Positions 1 to 6,438 of a stretch of DNA of 9,244 nt are shown in pieces. The notes beneath the pieces were generated by a model. The model saw only the letters and a program-made list of their open reading frames with translations. It was not told the DNA's origin and ran no database searches. This stretch comes from DASRAJ01 sp039920305 (GTDB lineage Bacteria; Bacteroidota; Bacteroidia; Chitinophagales; UBA10324). The stretch's first letter is position 1. Each line of letters begins with the position of its first letter. The stretch covers positions 1-9,244 of the forward strand of contig JBDSEA010000148.1 in NCBI GenBank assembly GCA_039920305.1, written 5' to 3'. Both the position numbers and the translations under genes were made by a program.

Positions 1-256
1 TGCGCGAGTCTATTATCTTTCTTTTCTATTTTCATAGATTTAATTCCCATGATGATAGGTAAGTTTTATCCAGAGCAGCATATCAGCCAGAATTTTGAGA
101 TATGGAAGTGAGATATGGTTTGATAGCAATTCAAGACCTTTAAGCGCAAGCATTCGACAAATAGAAAAGAAATGTAATGGAGCACAGGAAATAAGGTTGC
201 AAATAAGTAAGTTAAATACCTTTCGATACATTCGGCCGCATGTATAAAAACAACAG
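1..256. other. Non-coding leader region upstream of the YitT-family gene
   Basis: AT-rich stretch with no convincing gene on either strand. Minus-strand open frames here run into the start of the next gene and are rich in Cys, His and Phe without any recognisable domain, so they are treated as chance. It holds a 10-bp direct repeat, TGAGATATGG, at 96-105 and 109-118 (13-bp period). A weak promoter-like pair lies nearer the gene: TTG at 197-199 and TACCTTTC at 217-224, one base off the Bacteroidota -7 consensus TAnnTTTG. Confidence 0.5.
197..224 (+). promoter_or_regulatory. Possible Bacteroidota-type promoter for the YitT-family gene
   Basis: TACCTTTC at 217-224 matches TAnnTTTG at all but the last position. 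A TTG at 197-199 lies 17 bases upstream, slightly closer than the usual 19-21 for a -33 TTTG box. The ATG follows about 32 bases after the -7 box, a reasonable leader length. The call rests on consensus similarity alone, and such matches are common by chance in AT-rich DNA. Confidence 0.25.
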
Positions 257-1234
257 ATGAACCCATTGTGGAAACAAATAATCAATCAGATAGTACTTGG
301 TCGCAGGGCTAAGCAGTTAGCGGGCAGGCAGGATAGCACAACGCTCCAGATTTCGAAGGGTATCCGGAAATTAAGAGGTACCCTTTTTACACTTCTTCGT
401 GATACTTTTCTTATCGCCCTCGGAATTGCCTCTGCCGCTTTTGGGCTTGAAAGCTTTCTTCTTCCCAACAAATTTATTGACGGTGGAGCTACAGGCATTT
501 CACTTCTCATAACTCAATTGACATCCACACCTCTTTCCATATTGCTTGTTATCATAAACATACCTTTTCTGATTCTTGGATACAATGTGATCAGCAGACA
601 GTTTGCCATCAAGGCGAGCCTTGCCATTTTAGGACTTGCCATTACCGTTGCAACAGTTCATTTCCCTGAAGTAACACATGACAAGCTCCTGGTTGCGGTC
701 TTTGGTGGTTTTTTTCTGGGGGCAGGTATCGGATTTTCTGTCAGAGGTGGTGCAGTGCTTGACGGCACTGAAATTCTTGCCATTCTAATCAGCCGAAAAC
801 TCAAGACCACTGTTGGTGACATCATTATCATCATCAACATCTTCATCTTTTCTTCTGCTGCTTACTTTCTTTCAATTGAGACAGCACTTTATTCAATCCT
901 TACTTACCTTGCTGCTTCCAAGACACTTGACTTCATCATTGAAGGCATTGAAGAATATACAGGAGTAACCATTATTTCAGTTAAGTCAGAAAAAATCAGG
1001 CAGATGATAATTGAGAATCTTGGCAGGGGCGTAACGGTTTATAAAGGCAGGAGAGGGTTTGGCAAACAAGGTCACACAGGTGAAATTGACATTATTTACA
1101 CGGTTATCACCCGGCTTGAAATAAGCAAGCTCAGCACAGAGATTGAAAAAATTGACCCGAACGCTTTTGTCGTAATGAATAGCATCAAGGATACAAAAGG
1201 AGGAATGATAAAGAAAAGACCGCTGAAACATTGA
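257..1234 (+). CDS. YitT-family integral membrane protein (YitT/DUF161 plus C-terminal DUF2179)
   Basis: Inner-membrane protein of 325 residues belonging to the YitT family, whose transported substrate or exact role is not established. About six hydrophobic segments can be seen, near residues 48-66, 76-90, 94-112, 118-135, 143-163 and 187-206. Family-like glycine motifs sit at 76-80 (GGATG) and 164-172 (GGAVLDGTE). The cytosolic C-terminal part, about 236-311, fits DUF2179, with the glycine-rich GRGVTVYKGRRGFG at 257-270 and a final conserved-looking AFVVMNSIKDTKGG. The start at ATG 257 gives a basic N-terminal extension of about 45 residues before the first membrane segment, somewhat longer than usual. 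There is no alternative Met before residue 250, and a non-ATG start inside the extension cannot be excluded. The gene stands alone and converges with the secreted-protein gene to its right. Confidence 0.9.
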   Translation: MNPLWKQIINQIVLGRRAKQLAGRQDSTTLQISKGIRKLRGTLFTLLRDTFLIALGIASAAFGLESFLLPNKFIDGGATGISLLITQLTSTPLSILLVIINIPFLILGYNVISRQFAIKASLAILGLAITVATVHFPEVTHDKLLVAVFGGFFLGAGIGFSVRGGAVLDGTEILAILISRKLKTTVGDIIIIINIFIFSSAAYFLSIETALYSILTYLAASKTLDFIIEGIEEYTGVTIISVKSEKIRQMIIENLGRGVTVYKGRRGFGKQGHTGEIDIIYTVITRLEISKLSTEIEKIDPNAFVVMNSIKDTKGGMIKKRPLKH

Positions 1235-1404
1235 ACTGGCAACATTTTACTTTTTGGCACAGGTATATTGCCTGTTCTATTAACCATTATTTATAGCAAA
1301 GAGAATGGGATTGAGAAAAGAATAACAATCATTACATGTACCCCTGACTATTGCTGAACAAGCGGATGCCGTATTAGATTGAGGGTATATTTTTTTAATA
1401 AATC
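1235..1404. other. Convergent intergenic gap between YitT-family and T9SS cargo genes
   Basis: 170 bp lying between two 3' ends. A short inverted pair, ACAGG at 1259-1263 and CCTGT at 1271-1275 with a 7-base loop, could form a small hairpin, but it has no adjacent T-run on the plus strand, so it is not a convincing terminator. Nothing else is recognisable. Confidence 0.5.
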
Positions 1405-3084
1405 CTATCTTACCTGAACAATTTTCTGCAGGAAGACCTTCCCATCCACCTTCAGATTCACGAAATAAATTCCTTCACCATTTGTTGCAAAAGAAAACTG
1501 ATGCTCTCCGGCAGCTTCTTTTTCATTCTCTAAGATTGTCTTCACTTCTTGTCCGAGGAGATTGAATACCTGAAGAGAAAGAACTGATTGATTTATGAGT
1601 GAGAAATTGATGGATATATGTTCTTTAAACGGGTTGGGAAATACTGAGAATGCCACTTCCCTATCGTGAGTTATCATGTTATTGGATAAACCCGGCGGAC
1701 AGTTCTTCCACACAAACGAATTTCCCAAATAAAAAGAATCTATAACCGCATTATTGTGCAATCCGAAACTTCCAAGAGTTGCAGTATCGCCGCTGTATAC
1801 CCCTGATATATAAGCGTGATCGTTTTCGTCGAAGGCAGCATCATAAAAGCTTTCACTGTTAATGTAACCGGTTATATAGGAAGAAAGATAGTTTCCATGG
1901 GTGTCGAGACTGCAAACGAAGATATCACTCGCTCCGGCTGAATTCAGCGTATCGTTATCAAAGATCAACTGATAGTAACCCCACCCGAAAGCAGTGAGCG
2001 TGTTATCGTTGTTAAGATGGAGGGATACACAAACACTCGTGGTATCAGGAATATGTGATCCTACCTGCGTAAGCCATAACAAGTCCCCCGATTTGCTGCA
2101 TTTACCAATTACAATATTCCCATCGTGGCTGTCCAGGGGGACACCGAAAATGGTTGCAGTACTGTCAAATATGGTACTGAAGTAAACATTGTTTTCAGCG
2201 TCGGTCTCTAATGCATATACATTCGCATATCCAACCGGACCGGTGCCACCCTTTAGCCACACAGCATTTCCACTGCTATCGAATTTGGCAATGTACGGAA
2301 CATAGGTATAGCTTCCATTGGATGAATTATCCAGCGTCAGATTGTCAAAAGTGATCTTATGTTTGTAATAACCTCCAAGCAAAATATCATTAGCTGCATC
2401 TGTGCGAATAATATATCCCCGCTCAAAGCTTATGAGTGGTTGAATTGCAGAAGATTTAGCCCACATCACATCACCTGTTTGCTGGTCTAATTCGGTGAGA
2501 TAAACACAATAACCGGATACGGGAGGACCCTCCAGAGTTACTCCATCCATTGTAAGCGATCCTTTGTATCTGCCCGAGATTAAAACCCTGCCTGAAGAAT
2601 TATTCCACAGGGCATAAAGAAATGATGCATTAGTACAGGCAAAAGTTCTTGCCCACATCACCTGCCCATCAGGATCAAGACATGCCACGGCAATACTTGG
2701 AAAGGTGGAATTGCCTGTTAGCGTGTAATTCCCCAAAGTAACTGAGTCATAAAAGCCAAAGCCGAGATAGATTCTGTTGTTTGAAAAATGTATGGGAGCG
2801 AAAACCCCATAATCTTTACACGGAAAATTTTTGGTCCAGATCAATTGCCCCAGAGAATCATATTTGATCACAAAAATACCAGTATCCGCAAGCGATAAGT
2901 TTCCAATCAAGGCTGGTCCCTGGTAATTGCCGGCAGTATAACTGTTATCTTCATTATCCAAGGTGATGTTCCATGCGTAACTGTTCGTTCCACCATTAGC
3001 CCAGCCAGTGCATTGTGCAAATACGGAGGAGCCGGAAAGGGTAAGAAGGATAAGAGCGGTTATCTTTAATGAAATTCCATTCAT
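1405..3084 (-). CDS. Secreted seven-unit repeat (probable beta-propeller) protein with T9SS type A sorting domain
   Basis: 559-residue exported protein. Residues 1-23 form a signal peptide (hydrophobic core ITALILLTLSG, probable cleavage VFA|Q). Residues 24 to about 460 are made of roughly seven units of 61-68 residues. Each unit has a 'da.n..y..G.y......fg...l' core and closes with a W-containing strand: IWTK at 82-85, MWAR at 143-146, MWAK at 207-210, VWLK at 275-278 and LWLT at 337-340. The sixth unit lacks the Trp (YLSSYIT, 399-405). This resembles SBBP/delta-60-type repeats and predicts a seven-bladed propeller; that fold is my inference. Residues 479-559 are a T9SS type A C-terminal domain (FPNPF, then FNLLGQEV, then GEGIYFV, then KVFLQKIV), which directs export across the outer membrane and is then cleaved. 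It follows the propeller gene by 25 bp, so the two are probably co-transcribed. The ligand or enzymatic role is unknown. Confidence 0.85.
   Translation of the reverse strand: MNGISLKITALILLTLSGSSVFAQCTGWANGGTNSYAWNITLDNEDNSYTAGNYQGPALIGNLSLADTGIFVIKYDSLGQLIWTKNFPCKDYGVFAPIHFSNNRIYLGFGFYDSVTLGNYTLTGNSTFPSIAVACLDPDGQVMWARTFACTNASFLYALWNNSSGRVLISGRYKGSLTMDGVTLEGPPVSGYCVYLTELDQQTGDVMWAKSSAIQPLISFERGYIIRTDAANDILLGGYYKHKITFDNLTLDNSSNGSYTYVPYIAKFDSSGNAVWLKGGTGPVGYANVYALETDAENNVYFSTIFDSTATIFGVPLDSHDGNIVIGKCSKSGDLLWLTQVGSHIPDTTSVCVSLHLNNDNTLTAFGWGYYQLIFDNDTLNSAGASDIFVCSLDTHGNYLSSYITGYINSESFYDAAFDENDHAYISGVYSGDTATLGSFGLHNNAVIDSFYLGNSFVWKNCPPGLSNNMITHDREVAFSVFPNPFKEHISINFSLINQSVLSLQVFNLLGQEVKTILENEKEAAGEHQFSFATNGEGIYFVNLKVDGKVFLQKIVQVR
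1408..1650 (-). repeat. T9SS sorting-domain coding repeat, copy 1
   Basis: Encodes the last 81 residues of the 559-residue protein. It aligns without gaps with the last 81 residues encoded at 3113-3355, with 42 of 81 residues identical by hand count. At the DNA level an 18-base exact match lies at 1463-1480 and 3168-3185, with the same 1705-bp offset as the whole domain. This is a paralogous domain pair, not a mobile element. Confidence 0.8.
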
Positions 3085-3109
3085 AACATTGATTTGAGTT
3101 TAATGAATA

Positions 3110-4198
3110 TTAGTTCTCACAAATTACTTTCTGGGAGAAAACTTTTCCATCCACAATCATCTTCACAAAATAAATTCCTTCACCAACACCGCTGAAAGTA
3201 TTTTGATGTTTTCCTGCAGATTGATTTTCATTCTGCAAAATGGTTTTCACTTTATGCCCTAGGAGGTTGAAAACTTCGAGGGAAACGAATGACTTTTTTG
3301 AAAGAGTGTAATCGATATAAACGGATTGACTGAAGGGGGTTGGATAAGTGGTGAAAGAATTATCGAAGGTGAGAATGTTGTCTGAGTTTGATAAAACCAA
3401 ACCGCCTTCACGAAAGGCGGATAATCCTCCGTCATAAGTGCAAATCCATTTGTTATTCCATGGGTCAATGGCGATAGATGAAACAAGATTAGATGATAAT
3501 CCGGAATTTGCAGTGTTGTAGACGGTGTAGAGAGAGTCGTCCTCCAATTTCACCACCCCACCATCTGTTCCAATCCATTTTATGTTATTTTCATCAATGG
3601 TGATATACCGGATGGGGGAATATGAGGGAAATCCTGAATTCAAATATGTAAACGATGTCCAGTTTACTCCATCGAATCTGATTAAGGCAATGTTGGATGC
3701 TGCATCAGTTCCTCCAAACCAAATAATTCCGCCCGATTCTGCTGCTCCCACCCGCAAATCAGGAATACCAAAAATGTTATCATAAGGAGTATGATACTGC
3801 TGAAAGCTTATCCCATCATATTTAAATAGCCCGGAATCAGAAACGAACCAAACATTATTTTGATGATCTACCACAAGAATTTGAGAATACCAATTCCCCA
3901 TAAAACCTGAATTGTTTGCTGTATAGTTATGCCATATATTATTCCCATTAAATTCAGTAATTGCACCTGTGGGAACTATTCCGAATTCATCCAAATAACC
4001 AAGCCAGACATGGCTATTCGTATCAGTCGAAATAGAATAAATCTGATTGTATGGAAGTGTGGAATTAGAAGTATTATAAGTGTACCAAGTACCAGAATTA
4101 ATGGTATATTTCGTCAGTCCTTTATCGGAGCTGAAGGGCCCATCATCATTTCCCCAATCGGCCAACCACAGATTATCATCTTTATCAATGGCCATCAA
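3110..4198 (-). CDS. Reg_prop propeller protein with T9SS tail, 3' part of a frameshifted gene
   Basis: Open frame of 362 codons that begins at a TTG (4198) or the adjacent ATG (4195), inside a propeller unit and without a signal peptide, so it is almost certainly the downstream part of the gene starting at 4761. It carries six Reg_prop-type units with Trp strands at residues 11 (LWLADWG), 65 (VWLGY), 117 (VWFVSDSGL), 160 (IWFGGT), 208 (KWIGTDGG) and 251 (KWICTYDGGL). These alternate with 'W..Y...NSGL' linkers typical of secreted Bacteroidota propellers. Residues 282-362 are a T9SS type A sorting domain. The same frame reads upstream past the TTG: codons between about 4261 and 4199 give FNNFQWFVHSEYN and then SPGSGIN, which fits the 'F...W..Y...N' linker pattern. 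The frame is closed by a stop at 4307-4309. Restoring one base would give one protein of about 550 residues. Binding partner and function are unknown. Confidence 0.75.
   Translation of the reverse strand: MMAIDKDDNLWLADWGNDDGPFSSDKGLTKYTINSGTWYTYNTSNSTLPYNQIYSISTDTNSHVWLGYLDEFGIVPTGAITEFNGNNIWHNYTANNSGFMGNWYSQILVVDHQNNVWFVSDSGLFKYDGISFQQYHTPYDNIFGIPDLRVGAAESGGIIWFGGTDAASNIALIRFDGVNWTSFTYLNSGFPSYSPIRYITIDENNIKWIGTDGGVVKLEDDSLYTVYNTANSGLSSNLVSSIAIDPWNNKWICTYDGGLSAFREGGLVLSNSDNILTFDNSFTTYPTPFSQSVYIDYTLSKKSFVSLEVFNLLGHKVKTILQNENQSAGKHQNTFSGVGEGIYFVKMIVDGKVFSQKVICEN
3113..3355 (-). repeat. T9SS sorting-domain coding repeat, copy 2
   Basis: Encodes the last 81 residues of the propeller protein and pairs with copy 1 at 1408-1650. 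The usual PNP near the start of the domain is PTP here (YPTPF). The shared core includes VFNLLG, VKTIL, GEGIYFV and VDGKVF. The close match suggests that the tail was duplicated locally, or that both cargos are tuned to the same sorting machinery. Confidence 0.8.
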
Positions 4199-4761
4199 AT
4201 TGATCCCGGATCCGGGTGAAACATTATACTCTGAATGGACGAACCATTGAAAGTTATTAAATGAAGGCCTTGACTTGCAGTTCCAATCCAGATCAATCCG
4301 CTGCTGTCAGCAAATATTGAAGTTATAGAATCCTGTATGATTGAATTAATATCATTCGTCCGGTGCTGATACAGGACCCATTTGTTTGTATAAGTATTGT
4401 ATTGATTCAATCCTTTCCCTGAAGTTCCGATCCAGATGATTCCATCGCTGCGGGTGGATATGCAGGTAATATCATCACTTGCAAGCGAGTTGATATTTTT
4501 TGAATCATGGAGATAAGGCTTGAATCCGTAACCATCGTATTTATTGAGACCTTCCTGTGTTCCATACCACATATACCCCAGACTATCCTGAATGATACCC
4601 GACACATTGTTGTTCGTCATTTTTTCGTGTGTGTCGTGGTGCCAGAAGAAGAGCGTATCGTTTTGTGCCCATGTCTTAACAGGTAAAAAGGAAATGATGA
4701 ATGCTACAATGAAATCCTTGAGGGAAAAAGGGGGGAAATATAGGCGGTGAAAAAGGATCAT
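4195..4761 (-). CDS. Reg_prop propeller protein, 5' part of a frameshifted gene
   Basis: Open frame of 188 codons that starts at ATG 4761 and stops at TGA 4195-4197, overlapping the downstream frame by 4 bases. Residues 17-32 form the hydrophobic end of a signal peptide (probable cleavage TWA|Q), preceded by an unusually long N-terminal stretch. Three Reg_prop units follow, with Trp strands at residues 65 (MWYGTQEGLNKYDG), 110 (IWIGTSGKGLNQYN) and 158 (IWIGTASQGL). They are separated by 'D..NSI..D.I.SI..D..G' linkers like those in periplasmic domains of hybrid two-component sensors. The last 18 or so residues before the stop probably come from the wrong frame. No histidine kinase, Y_Y_Y domain or transmembrane exit is present, so this is not a sensor kinase. 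Together with 3110-4198 it would encode about nine propeller units plus a T9SS tail. The break could be a real mutation or a one-base sequencing or assembly error. Confidence 0.7.
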   Translation of the reverse strand: MILFHRLYFPPFSLKDFIVAFIISFLPVKTWAQNDTLFFWHHDTHEKMTNNNVSGIIQDSLGYMWYGTQEGLNKYDGYGFKPYLHDSKNINSLASDDITCISTRSDGIIWIGTSGKGLNQYNTYTNKWVLYQHRTNDINSIIQDSITSIFADSSGLIWIGTASQGLHLITFNGSSIQSIMFHPDPGSI

Positions 4762-4809
4762 AAGGCGGATGTAGAATCATACTCGTGTATTGGTTCAACA
4801 AGCCAATGT

Positions 4810-4839
4810 CAAATTACTATTTGTAAACAGATGCCACAA
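4810..4839 (-). promoter_or_regulatory. Candidate promoter of the propeller/T9SS gene pair
   Basis: Read on the minus strand, TTG (4839-4837, inside CACTTG) is followed after 20 bases by TAATTTG (4816-4810). This fits the Bacteroidota -33/-7 arrangement, except that the -7 box has one base instead of two between TA and TTTG. The ATG lies about 50 bases downstream. The -33 element forms the gene-proximal end of the conserved 26-bp motif at 4837-4862. Confidence 0.4.
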
Positions 4840-4862
4840 GTGCATGATTATGTAGTGGAATA
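4837..4862 (-). promoter_or_regulatory. Shared 26-bp upstream motif, copy 1 (candidate operator)
   Basis: Matches 6265-6290 at 22 of 26 bases. It starts 76 bp upstream of the propeller ATG, while the other copy is 83 bp upstream of the porin ATG, both on the minus strand. The centre (4841-4854, TGCATGATTATGTA) is an imperfect dyad with five of seven pairs intact. It abuts and partly overlaps the candidate -33 box, a position suited to an activator or repressor. The regulator is unknown. Confidence 0.45.
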
Positions 4863-4894
4863 AAGAGAGAGCGTAAACTGTCATTCTCTCGCTG

Positions 4895-4980
4895 CGCCCG
4901 CTAACTCCCTGAAGGGAGAACCGCCCTCGCACTTTGCGGCGCACGGCCTCCCCTTTAGGGGTCGGGGGAAAGGGCGGGCG
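4895..4980. repeat. GC-rich nested palindromic intergenic element
   Basis: An 86-bp island much richer in G+C than its surroundings. Its ends, CGCCCGC (4895-4901) and GCGGGCG (4974-4980), are exact 7-bp inverted repeats. Inside are a hairpin CTCCC-TGAA-GGGAG (4905-4918), a second hairpin CCCC-TTTA-GGGG (4950-4961), and an alternative outer stem CCGCCCT (4921-4927) with AGGGCGG (4971-4977). It lies about 65-150 bp beyond the porin stop codon. Structure and composition resemble the dispersed REP-like repeats of Bacteroidota genomes, but copy number cannot be seen from one window. It could also act as a transcription barrier between the porin and the propeller genes, though it has no T-run. Confidence 0.55.
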
Positions 4981-5045
4981 TGTCATCGTTGAAAAGATTA
5001 AGACATCTCTCATGAAGTACCCGGAATGTCACAGAGTGTATTTAA

Positions 5046-6182
5046 TCATCCTCCAATCTTCAACTGCATTTGCGTTACAAAAAAAGTATTGTTCGTTTGT
5101 GTTAGAGATTGTTGTTCGTAAATTGTTCTGATCACATTTAGTTGCAATCGCGCCATGTTATTGGTGAGAAAATCAAAGCCAATTTCTCCTGTGATAGTGT
5201 GAAAAGCCTGCGATAAATTTCCTGAAACGTTTGTAAGCGGATCCGTGTGTTCGTATTTGCCACCAGCTTCAAATATGCGGGACCACTTTGAATTGCTTTT
5301 TATTTTCAGTAATGCTTGTCCGAAATAACCGGTCATGGGAAAATTATTCAGCGTTTTTAATGAATCCGTTGCTGCGTTGAATTGATTGACGTTGGGTGCC
5401 GCAATGTATTCTCCTTCAAGCGTAAGGTTTAATTTCTGTGTTATGTCACGAATGTAACTCACATCGCCGCCGTAAGAAGCGCCGTTGTTATTCTTTATCA
5501 CTGCAACATATTCCACATTACCTGCTAACCGCAAACCCTTAACTGGAGTAAATTCCAAACGTCCGATAACATTCTTCCCTGAGTTCACATCATAAGGAAG
5601 ACTTCGGTCACTTGCATTGAATATGCCCGCATAGTAAGAAAGCGGAGTTTTGTTTTTCATGAATGTTCCGTACACCATCAATCCCGGCTGATACGAAACA
5701 AGACTGTTGCCAGCGAAAAGTTTATTGGTTGTTCCGCGGTCAATCATTCGAAGTTCATCAGCGTAGGTCAATTCATCCAACTCATATGGCATTCTCATGT
5801 GCCCGCCACGGATTCCAAATTTGTCATTGTATTCATATTGAAAATAGGCAAGTTCAAGAGTACGTCCGGTTGTGATACTCGCAGGACTAACTTTCAATTC
5901 AGGAATTTGAACACGAATAACACCGGACCAATGATCATTCAGTTTAATGTCGCTTCGTAATTCAGCTCTCCGCAATCTGAAATTATCACGCACAGCAGAA
6001 GATGATATCTTTCCGCTCGCAACATCAATGCTGTCAGTGAGCGAACTTTCAAAGCGTGCCTGCATCATGGCTCTGAAGGTGATGGTAGGTTTAAATTCTG
6101 AATTAGTGGTGGGGTTGTTTTGTGCAAGTAAATTCAAAGTTGTGGTGATGCACAACAAAATGGCAACGGTCTTATGTATCAT
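5046..6182 (-). CDS. Outer-membrane porin, phosphate-selective porin O/P-like family
   Basis: 378-residue outer-membrane beta-barrel protein. Residues 1-20 are a signal peptide with probable cleavage LLA|Q. The body alternates hydrophobic and polar residues in amphipathic strands. Family-like landmarks are FRLRRAELRSDI at 68-79, GGHMRMPYELDEL at 126-138 with RMIDRG at 145-150, and repeated 'GRLEFTPVKGLRLAGNVEY' style hairpins from 207 on. The length is near the usual 370-420. Members form passive channels for anions or other small solutes; substrate cannot be told from sequence, and 'phosphate-selective' is only the family name. The C-terminus ends MQLKIGG rather than with an aromatic residue, which is unusual for a BAM-inserted barrel. 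The gene stands alone, divergent from the hydrolase, and carries upstream the same 26-bp motif as the propeller genes. Confidence 0.8.
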   Translation of the reverse strand: MIHKTVAILLCITTTLNLLAQNNPTTNSEFKPTITFRAMMQARFESSLTDSIDVASGKISSSAVRDNFRLRRAELRSDIKLNDHWSGVIRVQIPELKVSPASITTGRTLELAYFQYEYNDKFGIRGGHMRMPYELDELTYADELRMIDRGTTNKLFAGNSLVSYQPGLMVYGTFMKNKTPLSYYAGIFNASDRSLPYDVNSGKNVIGRLEFTPVKGLRLAGNVEYVAVIKNNNGASYGGDVSYIRDITQKLNLTLEGEYIAAPNVNQFNAATDSLKTLNNFPMTGYFGQALLKIKSNSKWSRIFEAGGKYEHTDPLTNVSGNLSQAFHTITGEIGFDFLTNNMARLQLNVIRTIYEQQSLTQTNNTFFVTQMQLKIGG

Positions 6183-6264
6183 GATTCCAAAGGGTAAGGT
6201 GATGGAGCGGTGGAAAAACGGAATGAAAGCAGAGTGTAAACCAGTTAAGAACGCTTTGAAACTG

Positions 6265-6290
6265 CAAGTACATGATCATGTAGTAAAATA
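6265..6290 (-). promoter_or_regulatory. Shared 26-bp upstream motif, copy 2 (candidate operator)
   Basis: Contains a perfect 14-bp palindrome, TACATGATCATGTA, at 6269-6282. It lies 83-108 bp upstream of the porin ATG and matches 4837-4862 at 22 of 26 bases. The dyad suggests a binding site for a dimeric regulator. Because the region is divergent, it could also act on the hydrolase gene, whose ATG is about 148 bp away. The porin -7 box downstream is weak (TAACTGGT at 6247-6240), which would fit a promoter that needs an activator. Confidence 0.45.
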
Positions 6291-6370
6291 TTGATAGATT
6301 ATTAACTTTCCGCTGCGAATTTGAGGAATGTGCCCTTTTAGAAAGAATAAATGATCCGTTATACTTAAAT

Positions 6371-6378
6371 TAAATTTG
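6371..6378 (+). promoter_or_regulatory. Candidate -7 promoter box for the alpha/beta hydrolase gene
   Basis: TAAATTTG is an exact match to the Bacteroidota -7 consensus TAnnTTTG, 60 bases before the ATG at 6439. No clear TTTG is found 19-21 bases upstream, so only the proximal element is supported. Confidence 0.35.
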
Positions 6379-6438
6379 AATAATACCCGATCGGAAATAA
6401 TTATTTCAATTAATCTCTACAAACAAATCATTCACTAA

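Larger units (their letters stand above)
6183..6438. other. Divergent intergenic region between porin and hydrolase
   Basis: 256 bp between two divergent start codons. It contains copy 2 of the shared motif (6265-6290) on the porin side and an exact -7 consensus (6371-6378) on the hydrolase side. CGCTGCG at 6311-6317 recurs at 4890-4896, so similarity to the other upstream region may extend past the 26-bp core with an indel. No small gene is supported. Confidence 0.5.

Noticed and set aside
40..285. Minus-strand 81-codon open frame overlapping the YitT start
   Set aside because: Low-complexity hydrophobic and Cys-rich product that overlaps a well-supported gene on the other strand.
1256..1276. 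Possible terminator hairpin after the YitT-family gene
   Set aside because: The stem is only five base pairs with a 7-base loop, and no T-run follows.
4198..4275. Programmed -1 ribosomal frameshift in the propeller gene
   Set aside because: No in-frame X XXY YYZ slippery heptamer and no obvious downstream stem were found in the region where the shift must occur; deletion or sequencing error is simpler.
3110..4761. Hybrid two-component sensor system
   Set aside because: Only the propeller repeats resemble such sensors; there is no Y_Y_Y domain, transmembrane helix, kinase, receiver or AraC-type domain, and the protein ends in a T9SS tail.
4795..5013. Minus-strand 72-codon open frame in the gap between porin and propeller genes
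   Set aside because: It runs through the GC-rich palindrome, and its Pro/Arg/Gly-rich middle is simply a translation of that repeat; there is no domain or credible start context.
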